In this document: positions 11,372 through 20,935 of the stretch, piece after piece
How the letters are laid out: each line of letters starts with the position of its first letter
Numbering within the stretch: the first letter of the stretch is position 1
DNA from: Filosporella fistucella
Taxonomy: Eukaryota > Ascomycota > Leotiomycetes > Helotiales
Length of the DNA stretch: 64,000 nucleotides
Assembly (NCBI GenBank): GCA_030077755.1
Contig: JAQJZZ010000007.1
Coordinates: 1,984,001-2,048,000, forward strand
Reading direction: 5' to 3'
Translations under genes and position numbers: made by a program
The notes under the pieces: model-generated
What the model saw: the letters and a program-made list of their open reading frames with translations, nothing else
What the model was told of the DNA's origin: nothing
Databases searched by the model: none

Positions 11372-13891
11372 TTAGGAAAAGCATTCATCGCACTTCCAAC
11401 GTGCTTCTATGTCTCGACCTGATTCTTGGGCGCAGGATCGACAAAACCAACGAGCTGGGCATTCCTAGTCATATTAGTATGGTAGAATTCACGAAAAGTA
11501 AAGATCACTTACCGATTCACGGCAAACAACAACATCAGGGCCTTCTGGATGTTTACCACAGACGCAGGTATGGAGACCTCGATGCTTTGATCGTGGCGGA
11601 AGTTGCTCCTCTAGCTCTGCATTGGCCCTTAATACAGCCGCTGCTTGTTCAGCCTCTCTCTCCTTTGCTCGCTTGATGAACATGAGCATGCAAATATGGA
11701 AGAAATCTTGAGTCAGAGTACCTTGGAGGATCATGACCTCCATATGTTTGCCCCACTCCTTTCGTCGAGTCTTTTCCTTGCCTTCCTCAAGCCAGTCTAT
11801 ATTCTTTTCCAGGAACCGAATCATCGCATCGGGGAGGAATTTGGGACTGGTAAGATGCGCTCCTAATATGAAAGGATTCCATCTGTGGATGTACTCCTTC
11901 TCTTCGGGTGTCACGTCTGTGAAGTCATTGACTTGATCTCGATGCTTCTGGTGAAGCCAGGTTTCGTCGAGTTCATCGTCGCTGTTTGGCAAGACTTCAC
12001 CTGGAATCAGGACACGCTTGGTGATGGTATGATAGAGAGGCTTTGCGGTCTTGGGAACTCGTATGATCTTTCTTGGTCGCTCTGGTTCCTTGGTTTCGTA
12101 TGATTCGCCATCGAATCCATCTTCTGTATCGCGGGGTGTGTTTGGAGAGCTCAGACGGGAATTAAATGGTGAGGAAGACATAGAAGAGTCATTGGCTCGG
12201 CTTAGAAGATGATCTGGCCATTTATTGTGCTGAGGCCCGTGACGATTCTTGACCCACGAGTTGTCGCCGGCCAAGTACCTGTCAAGATCGAGTAATGAAG
12301 TGGGTTTGTTGAGCTGGAATGTCCTCGATCGTTCCAGATCTGTCGGAATATTTCGCTGCCTGCTCACCTCCACTGAAAACATGAGTCTGGGCGGAGTCTG
12401 ACGACGTAAGTTAAACCTCAAGGCACTGTGCTCGTGAAGGAGATGCCATTGCAATTCCTTGATATCATTGTTACAGCCATTGCAGAAAGGGCAGGTGTAG
12501 CCTGCGATGGTGGTTTGCGTGTTAATACCGATATCGATTGCTTCAGCCTTGCCAAAGACATATGTGACACTTTCACCCTCAGGTTCTGTAGTCTCTGATT
12601 TCAACCTTGACTCCTCGGGTTTGCGCTTCTTCCTAGGAGAGTATGGGTTCTTTCCTTGGGCACGTCTACTCAACGCCTTCAAATCGTAAGTCATGACGGT
12701 GGATCGGTTGCGATGGGCACGACCATCTGCAGGACTATTTGAGATCTCTGCCTCTTCCGCGGTTACCTTTTTGGAAGAAGAAGGTTCGTCGTTTGGTTCA
12801 TCTGCAGGTGGCGCTACAATTGGAGGGATTCCAGACAAATTTGATTTGAGGGCTGGCTCCGATTTCAAAGGCTTGAGCTGACCCTTGATATGATTAGGTA
12901 CCGAGAATTGGACTTTGGCGTTCAAGACGTATGGCACAACTTGCTTCACAGCCTTTGCGCCTTTGGAAATGACACTTAGGGCTATGTTGCTGTGACGAGT
13001 CGGCTCAGCAAATGGACGGGCTCTGCCACTCAGTTGAAGATCTTCTTTTCTAATCGCCTCTTTCTCTAAAGCTCGATCCACAGGTCCAGAATGTCCATCG
13101 GCTTCCGTATGAAGTTCAACTGGAGGCCAGCTTTTATCGTATTTGATGTACTCCACCAAGATATGTACGCTGTACCTATCTGCAAAGCCGTAAGTGTGAA
13201 GTGGCTTGTTCCATTGGCCATTGGGTTTCCTGGTCTTGCGAGTAACGTAGAACATGTCTGGTTCAAACAGGAAAGGCTTCAACTGTGTAAAGTCTCTTTG
13301 TATACCCTCTGAAGACCAAGTGCATTTCAAAATCCCGATGTTGCTCAGCCTGCTAATCTCAATGAAGTCCGAGGGACTAACTTCTCCCGGCTTCTCGTCA
13401 TTCTTGGCGTAAAACAGAGCAGCTGATACTCTGCACTTGATGTTGAAGGTGCGACCGACCATATGTAGAGGTTCTCCATCATTTGTTGGGGAGGGCTTGA
13501 TGCCAATAATATCCACACGCATAGCTTCAGTCAGGTTGATGGGGACTCTAGGGCAAAGCTCTTGAATCTTGACTGAAGAAGAAAGAGGAGTCGGCATGGG
13601 TGGCTCATCTGAATCATTGGATCGTCCGTAAAAATCAGACGGTTCTACTACCCCAATTCTGGAGGATGACTGAGCACGAGAGAGGGATCTTGCGCTTCCA
13701 TTTGTCACATGACCGAATGGTTTTCTGGTTGAGTCGGCTTGAGGTGTTGCAAGACTGTCGGTTGATCGGTTCAATTTTTTCCTCTTCGCTGGTCGACTGT
13801 CCTCATCTTTCTCGTCATACGGATCTGGCGGTGGTAGCTCACGTTTCTTGGAACCCATCGTGGATCCAAAGGATGATATGACTGATCCCAT
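11372..13891 (-). CDS. SUZ12: SUZ12 homologue, Polycomb repressive complex 2, with C-terminal PHD-like finger
   Basis: SUZ12 is the non-catalytic PRC2 subunit needed for H3K27 methylation by EZH2-type enzymes. Exons 13891-11513 and 11464-11372 (48-bp GT-AG intron, branch ACTAAT) give about 823 residues. A C2H2 finger lies at about residues 485-506 (CPFCNGCNNDIKELQWHLLH, Cys-x2-Cys-x12-His-x4-His overall). The VEFS box follows at about 620-760, including FTDVTPEEKEYIHRWNPFIL and TQDFFHICMLMFIKR. The last exon completes a Cys cluster: CVCGKHPEGPDVVVCRE, then ECPARWFCRSC, then WKCDEC. This resembles an ING-type PHD finger with Cys in place of the zinc-binding His. The start was taken as MGSVISSFGS; an upstream in-frame ATG at 14014 reads through what looks like 5' leader. 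Confidence 0.9.
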
Positions 13892-15495
13892 TGTTATGTG
13901 GTGTAGGACTTTGCGTACATTCCTTCGAAGAAATGGTTGAGTGTGTTGGTGTAGATGTGTATATACAAAAAGTGGAATCGCAACTTCTCCTCTCCTACGC
14001 ATCCCGCTGGACATTTCTCATTGCTTAGGCTGCGCTAGCCTGCTATTGTCGTTTCTGACCATGCGGGGTGAATGAATTGAAAGAGACTATTGTCGGTCCC
14101 GCTTTCGCTATGTCATCAGAATGCGCGAAAGATCTGATACTATTGTGAGGCTTTGTATCTGAGTTGGCTGGAATGTCGGTTGGCAACCGGCGTCCAACAA
14201 TAGTACCAGGGGATCAATTGTCTTGAACTCGAGATTGACGAGACGCGTCGGATCAGGGCTGAATGCGCAAGATTGAGAAATGAAAGAAAAGAGCTTCAAA
14301 TGAGTGTGATAATGAAGTATTAACGTATTATCATCAGAGCGATCTTTGCAACCCAGAACAATTCCTTATGAGGGGGCGGGCGCAATAGAGAAGTCGCATG
14401 CTCTTTTTTTCTAGTTGTTGATCAGTCGCAATGTTTACTACTACGAAGTCGGGCGGTCGAAGCGGCCGTCGGTTAATTCTTGTATACAACGCTAATCTCA
14501 ATAGCGTTAGCGCCACATGCAGCAGCAGATCATGGGGAGACAGGGCTGATAATTCTGCAGATTTCGTAGCCTTGACTTCTCTTGATACGTCAAGTTGTTG
14601 AATCTCCATATCTATTCCGAGAATACTCTCATAGCGTGTACATTGGTGCGTATAGCTGCGCCAGGGACTTTCAAATGCTAGAATGCATCTGCAGGTCGAA
14701 TCGTTCCATTTTCTTAATTCCTTTTCTATGACGCCACTACCGGACGATTTGCCTGCCTCGGACGACTTTGACCTAGTTCCAGATTCTGGCATTTGATGAT
14801 ATTCTGAGAGATTATTCACCAGTTCGGGTTTCCCAAACCAGCGAGTCATCGAGTTAGTCTGCAGGGTTTGATGAGTCGCTGCAGCGATGAGTCGTGAGCT
14901 TCACTTGCACGCCCAGCCATATGTACCTACTTACCACGCAAACACAAACAATTTCAACCACTCCCCACATTTCACTACGCCTCTCATAGCAAACCGTCTC
15001 AACTTCACAGCTGCACACTACCTTGTCCTGCAGTGAGGGGCGATTGCATATCAGAGCTTTACGGTTCGTGCCAACATCCATTTTCTGCATGCTTGGAAAC
15101 ACCAAGCCTCTATCCTTCGAACAAACCACCACAACCGTCCCCGCCGCACACATCAAAGCCTACACACTTCTACCAAGCAAACAATCAAGATACTAGAACG
15201 GGGAATATTTGGGTGCAACGGGACGACAGCAGTTATTCTCTTTGCTCGCACCGCCTCGGACGGTTCACAGGAGTTCGGCCCTTACACCGAGCAACAAATC
15301 TGCCATCCGTCTTACTCTCGGACGGTACACTTTCTTCATCAAACCGTTCGTTTTCCCGAGTTTACATGCCTTTCTGCTGCTCATTCGAATATCACAATAA
15401 TATCTTAAAAAATTCAAACAGCAAGCACACACCTCAAAATCTATTGCAGACAGCACAGTCAAGAATTCTTGCATAGTTCTTCATAGCTTCTCACA
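13892..15495. promoter_or_regulatory. Divergent intergenic region, SUZ12 / F-box gene
   Basis: These 1.6 kb lie between two divergent genes. The last ~550 bases before 15496 are C/T/A-rich with many CACA and CCAC runs, typical of a fungal core promoter and 5' leader. An open frame at 15033-15476 is probably leader sequence. The minus-strand frame at 14334-14849 shows no family features. Confidence 0.4.
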
Positions 15496-17846
15496 ATGGC
15501 TCCAAAATTGCGTGCATCGAGAGTGGTAACTCGGGCGACTCGATCCAAGCCAAAGATCTCATATGCCGAAGATTCTGACAGCGAAGTCGATCAACTTGAA
15601 TATTCCGAATCAGAGAGCGATCATGCACCTAATACATCCCGTCCTCGAACTCGAACTTCAAGATCAAGACCAATTACAACTCCCCACAAGCGCTCCATAC
15701 GTAGCCGTCACGAGCCAGGTGGCTCTAGTCATAAAAGAGCATCGAAGAGACAGAGATTGGAGTCGGTCAGTCCCAAGAAAGCTGCTGCAGTGGAGACAAG
15801 CTCGATACAATACTCTGGTGTGGTTCCGGCTTGGGAGAGTCTACCCTACTGTATGTAATATTTGATTGTTTCCTTACTTTCAACTTTACTGTGTACCGAA
15901 TTCCATCCGTCCCAGAGCAAGTGCTCGCCTGTTAAACTTTTGACAAAACATTACGCTAATACGTTGCAGTGGTCCTCCTTCGAATCTTCAAATTTGCTTC
16001 ATTTCCACTTTATGATGAAAATAACTTCCAACCACTACCCTCTAGTCGATGGCTTCTTGATGTTGGACTGATGTGCAAGTTGTTTTCCGAACCTGCTTTA
16101 ACTTTGTTGTACACGACACCGCCCCTTGTCCCAATGGTCCACGCCCACAGACTAGTGGAACTATTAGATGCAGACCCTCGATCCCTTTCTTTCAAGTACC
16201 GACAAAAGGTTATCTCTCTTCGCATCGACGTCGGGCAAGTGGCTATGTATTCCCTTCAGGGTAGTGGCCACCTTGATCTGCATAAACTTATCAAGCACTT
16301 GCCCCTCCTGAAGGAGTTGGAGTTTTATCATCAGAAGGACATGTCGCCTTATCGTGATCTGGATTCCAACATTAAATGGACATACCCAGAATCTCTTTTC
16401 GAGGCCTTGGAATTTGTCGACCCCCAAGCTGACCCTATGGAGGGTGACAAAACTGGCGTATGCCGGCTTCAGAGCTGGCGATGGTCATCTAGGCTCGCAG
16501 GCAAGCAGTGGTCAATTGACAAGATCCGGGAAATTCATCTGAAACCATCTTTCATCTCTCTGCGAAAGATTGCATTCACCAATTATCAGGTTCCCTTGCT
16601 GAAAAAGGACGAGGAAGACCCGAAACACGAAAATATCTTGGCCGATGCTCTTCATGCTCTTCCTGACTTGGAGCATGTCATATTTGAGTCTTCAACATTG
16701 GTCAATTCAAAGTTGTTGCCATTGTTGCCCACTGGCCTCCGGACTTTGGAACTGATCAATTGCTGGGAGGTTGTTGCCAATGATCTCGCTTCGTTCCTTG
16801 CATCACATGGCAGCAAGCTCCACACTCTTATACTCAATCATAATCAGTCTCTAAGTTTGTCATTTCTCGAGACGCTGGCTCTTGCTTGCCCAAAGTTGCA
16901 GGTATTGCGTATGAACTTGACTTACTTCAATCTCCACGCCACCTATCGAGATTCTGAGCCACAGTACGAGCATTTGCTCCTTCCTACCGAAGTTCCAAAG
17001 TGGCCTCCAACCCTTCAGACGATCGAGCTAATTCAGCTTCGGAAGTGGGAAATCCCTGCAGCAGAGATGTTCTTTCAAAGCTTGCTTGATAGTGCCGGCA
17101 GTCTGCAAGACCTTCGTAAGCTGTCAATTCAGGCAATTATCAATATTGGTTGGCGAGATCGCGCATCGTTTCGTGATAAGTGGGTTGGGTCTCTTGATAG
17201 AGTTTTCAAGCGAATTTCTGATCCTCCTATGGAACTCTCCACCTGTCGGACTTTCGCTGCCCCGCCACTCACTCTGACTGATCGACCAAAGGTGCAAGAG
17301 CCGACTGATGAAGCCACGACTAATATTCAGCGCTCCTCCCGTCGCTCCGCGGGCAGCTCTGATAACTCTGAGGCAGCAATGTCTGGCGAGCCATCCACCC
17401 GTCGTCGATCGGCTAGAAGTAGTGTCCAGAAGGTTGAATCAGGCAAATATGCAGAGACAGACGATGATTCCGACGATGAACCTCTAGCCCCGTCACAAAT
17501 TTCACCACACAAGGCTGCACGTCGCAATCGGTTCCAACGAGAGCTTGAAGTCCTCGCTCAAACGGCAGGACATGACAGCCCAGCCTTGACCACTTCAGCT
17601 CATCAGACTTCGACTGAAGAATCGAGTGACGATGATGCACCATTATTCAATGGTAAAGGTAAAGTTGCTAAGAAGGTGAATAAGCAGGAGGTCATTCAAG
17701 GAATGTGTGGTATTGTTGAAGTACGCATTGATAATCTCCGACCGACCGAGACTCAAGTCACCGAGGCCGATTTCCTGGATTCCGAGCGAAGTGGAGATGA
17801 TGACTGGAACGGAGATGATGATGCTGATGATGGTTACGCTTGGTAG
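15496..17846 (+). CDS. F-box protein with leucine-rich (RNI-like) repeats
   Basis: This is probably a substrate receptor of an SCF ubiquitin ligase. Exons 15496-15850 and 15970-17846 give about 743 residues. The 119-bp intron (GTATGT donor, TTGCAG acceptor) interrupts the F-box itself, joining SLPY to VLLRIFKFAS. Residues 1-105 are basic and Ser-rich with a nuclear-signal look (SHKRASKRQRLES). The F-box is at about 107-150. Leucine-rich segments follow to about residue 510 (for example LPDLEHVIFESSTLVNSKLL and LPTGLRTLELINCWEV). The C-terminal ~210 residues are Ser/Arg/acidic and disordered-looking, ending in a run of Asp and Gly with a final YAW. The target cannot be told from sequence. Confidence 0.85.
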
Positions 17847-18473
17847 ATTCTCTGTATGATTTGGGTTGTTTAAATACTGTATATTTACTGCGTGCAAAAA
17901 TGCGTGGTTTCCTAAATGGCGGTTTACTGCGGTGCTTTTTTATGATGGAAAATGAAGGCTGAAGTTCGCATACTGGTTGGCGTTGATTTGGTTGCTTTAC
18001 GATAGACAAGACGGAGGAATGTGTGCATATGGATGGCTGAACACGGCGTTCGGATACGCCCTCGCTTTCGTTGGGGGGATTGAAAGCTTTACATAGGTGT
18101 ACAATATGGCCAGTCATCGAAATGAAAACGTTGATTTGAGACTCTTTTTTTGTAGTAATTGTTAATTCATACAGCAATTATCTCGTGTCCATGCAACATG
18201 TCTTTGATCCTCCGCAATTCCTCTCTCTCGGCCATCACAACTCGACACTCGCACAATGTTTATCAAGCAAGCCATCCAAATTTTTTTTAAGTTGCCTACA
18301 ACCTTCAATAGAAGTGATTGCAAGGAAGAACCCGCAACTCGAGAAAGTTTCCCAAAATGGTCACTTTACCATTTTACTGGCACACTTAAAAGTGAGAGCC
18401 TGCCCCAAATCAACGCGCTCAAAGAGTTGTATACCTAAATAGGCTATGGACTACCATACCGCAATGAAGTCCC
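17847..18473. other. Intergenic, F-box 3' flank
   Basis: This is the 3' flank of the F-box gene. A few short open frames exist but none has a convincing start or composition. It ends at the SINE-like element. Confidence 0.35.
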
Positions 18474-18640
18474 TGTGGCCGAGTGGTTAGTTGAGGGTCG
18501 CAAACTATAAAAATGACCTCTTAAAAAATCCTTCGGGGTTTTCTAAGGTGTATCTCATCTTCGGAGGGGTACACTGGAGTTTTGCCGTTTTTGACTTCAG
18601 TTTTTTATTTTTATCTTTTATTTTAATAACAGGGGTTCTA
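18474..18640 (+). mobile_element. tRNA-derived SINE-like element, copy A
   Basis: The 5' end looks like a tRNA start: CCTGTGGCCGAGTGGTTAG contains an A-box (TGGCCGAGTGG). No proper tRNA cloverleaf or clean B-box follows, so this is not a functional tRNA. About 50-60 bases on, the copy shares a tail with a second element at 31727-31945: a short TCC-TTCGGGG hairpin-like stretch, AAGGTGTATCTCATCTTCGG, then GGAGTTTTGCCGTTTTTGAC. It ends in a long T-rich run. An A-box head, a shared unrelated tail, a T-rich end and dispersed copies fit a SINE. The exact borders are uncertain and no target-site duplication was established. Confidence 0.55.
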
Positions 18641-19557
18641 AATTTTCTGAACTTTTGCTGAATGGGAGGTTTAATATCTGCTCTGTTTTGTTTATCAAAC
18701 TTTTGTCCGTTGCGCAAAGTCTTCTTATTTTCGAATACTTTATTGAAGTGGCTTCATCTCGCCCCTTTTTGGCTGTTAGGCAAGAGCCACCTTTGGGTAG
18801 GCTCTCAGCCTACACTTATTTGCACGGTAGCTAGTTAGTCAGATCAAGCATTTCCATCCAGTCTTTCCAGCCTAGGCTGTGCCACTACATTGGCGGGGTA
18901 AAGTAAGCGAGGAGGGTCAATTTTTGGCGTTTTCGAATCGGCAGATCGATTTGTCACTTCCGAGTATCTAGGAAGAAAATCTTATCAGTGGGAGATTTGA
19001 ATGATTATATCTTTATTCAACGCTTGGTACATTTCAGAATCAAGTTAATTATTCGTTGACTGAGCCAGAAGTCGAGTATCGATTCAAGAAAAATTACAGA
19101 TGGCTTCGATCTGCAACCTCAACCTTGCACTTCACCGACTAACCCATCGAGATAATATTTCGTGTCGTAACAGAATTCCTTTTCTGTCTCTCGCTGCTAC
19201 ACAGATCGATATAGTGAATCCTTTCGGTGCGCACTGCTTTCAAATATCCTACAATATCTCCATTCTTGCCAGACAGTTGGGTGTCACTCTGTGTCACCAT
19301 CACACAAAACGGGCAGAAACATTCGTATTTTGCGTTACATAGATATACAGACCACCATTCCATCCTTCGGGGAGGTTGTGAGAGAGGAAAGTAGGTCATA
19401 TGTCTCATAATATACCTGAGTACTGCATACGTTCTTGTGTTCTTGCGGATTTAGCAAAAGTACACATGGGGCTCTTGTTGTGAATGGGGCTGTCAAAACT
19501 TGACAGACTAAATTCAACTTACCTCCGCCATAATATTTTTAAAGCGCGCTTTTCAGG
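18641..19557. other. Intergenic, 0.9 kb
   Basis: This lies between the SINE-like element and the repeat-protein pseudogene. No gene is supported. Confidence 0.35.
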
Positions 19558-20613
19558 ATGTATCTTCGCTCCCTCATGTCTACTACTCTGCCAGCCCTTG
19601 CGGTCACAGCAGTGCCAACAGAGCTCATCCATCGCACAAACAACTCTGGGACTGTAGAATCTGGGGCAAGTATTTTTTCCTCTTTCCAAATTATCACCTT
19701 GCCCATGGTTGTCTTTTCAAAGTCGATTTGAAGTTGACTAAAGGGTAATCAGAGATTGCAGCAGCAGGCTATTATTCCTGTACTGTTCCGAGGGTAGCAA
19801 TATATGATAGTGGCATGCTTCCCACGGCCTGAACTATACTGGCCTCTACCATAATTTCACTTCAATGAGAAAAGGCTGGCGAGTCTTTCAAAGTATCAAC
19901 CGTCCTTGGAACCTGCGGCTCTGGCTTTTAACCTTACTACCATATCGTCCCGCCAGCTGACGGTATATATGCTTGCTCTATACCAACAGTTTATACATAT
20001 GATTACGTATCTACGGTGCTAGCTACCTGTTATATGTCTGGATTGTGAGTCTACACCTTCAAAAAGCGAAAGTGGGCTGACGGTATGAAAAGCGCGGATC
20101 GGTACCACATCCGCTTACTGGCAGACAATATGTACGCCTGTATTGTACCTGAAGGAAGGGTATATGACTACGTGTCTTCAGTGTAATATTATTCTGTATC
20201 TAGTTCCTGTGCCTCGATCCTCTCCTCCTATATGTTTCAGATCGAAAGTTAAGTCAAAGTTCTCAGACTCGCAACTTGCACTAGTTCCTGATTTGCAGAC
20301 CAGCACCACATCCGAACATGCTCTGTCCCAAATGATTTCACGGTATGTATACATCTCTCCTCGTATCTCTCCTCTACATCCTTGTTCATACCCATGAACA
20401 TATCACTCATTGATCCAGTACGGTCACGTCTCGACTGTTCTTGCCCGCTGCACTTCGGGTAGTTTCGCGGATCAGTACCACCTGCGAATTCCTGTTGATG
20501 GGCTGTATGCTTGCACGGTTCCTCTAGGATTTGGATATGACTATACAGATCAAGTCTTAGCGACATGTACTTCAAGTGGGTTTGCGAGTCAATATCATTT
20601 GAGGAAAGCTTAA
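19558..20613 (+). pseudogene. Broken multi-exon gene of a tandem-repeat secreted-type protein
   Basis: Fragments of one ~40-residue repeat recur along 1 kb; the unit resembles SGFADQYHLRIPADGLYACT followed by VPxGxxYDYVSTVLATC. Candidate pieces: ATG 19558-19669 (hydrophobic N-terminus, possibly a signal peptide), 19762-19809, 19894-20046, 20094-20191, a fragment at 20253-20359, and 20382-20613. Several pieces are joined by good GT-AG introns that keep the repeat in register: GCAA|GTATTT to GATTGCAG, GGATT|GTGAGT to GAAAAG, and CACG|GTATGT to GATCCAG. It is broken: TAA at 19929-19931 after CGSGF, TGA at 20289-20291 inside TSS-FADQ, a deletion inside the next unit, and a stop at about 20189. 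The last unit (QVLATCTSSGFASQYHLRKA) ends cleanly in TAA at 20613. I do not know the family; Cys spacing suggests a small secreted protein. Confidence 0.6.
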
Positions 20614-20935
20614 AGCAGGAAATAGTGGGCTGCCAGTGGGGGGCGAGACCTACTGCCAAAAGCTCACGAGGTGTACCAGGAGGCAAGGAAGATCAAGAAT
20701 TTGATGTGGTTATGGAAGTGCGAGTACACAACATTCTTTGCTGACACTATCTGAAAAGTAACATCTGCCAGTCAGCTGACCATTAAACCGGCGTCAAGTG
20801 TATATCCACATTGATTCTCCCGACGCTGACACTGATACCTTTTGGGAAGTGTCCTGAAGCAAAACTCATGAAAAGTATAATGCCTGTAAAAAGGAGCATC
20901 ATAGATCCGGGCACAAGGAATTTAGTGACTGGGAC
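20614..20935. other. Region between the two pseudogenes
   Basis: On the minus strand the frame of the downstream pseudogene continues past its TAA at 20936-20938 for about 45 more codons (including SMMLLFTGIILFMSFASGHF, a membrane-like stretch). This may be more of that gene's decayed C-terminus. Nothing else is visible. Confidence 0.3.

Noticed and set aside
14334..14849. Minus-strand open frame of 171 codons between SUZ12 and the F-box gene
   Set aside because: Random-looking composition, no domain, lies in a divergent promoter region.
15033..15476. Plus-strand open frame of 147 codons before the F-box gene
   Set aside because: C/T/A-rich leader-like sequence immediately upstream of a well-supported ATG; no protein features.
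18474..18560. Functional Ser/Leu-type tRNA gene suggested by CCTGTGGCCGAGTGGTTAG
   Set aside because: No acceptor-stem pairing, no anticodon arm and no intact B-box. A second locus shares the non-tRNA tail, so a SINE-like element fits better.
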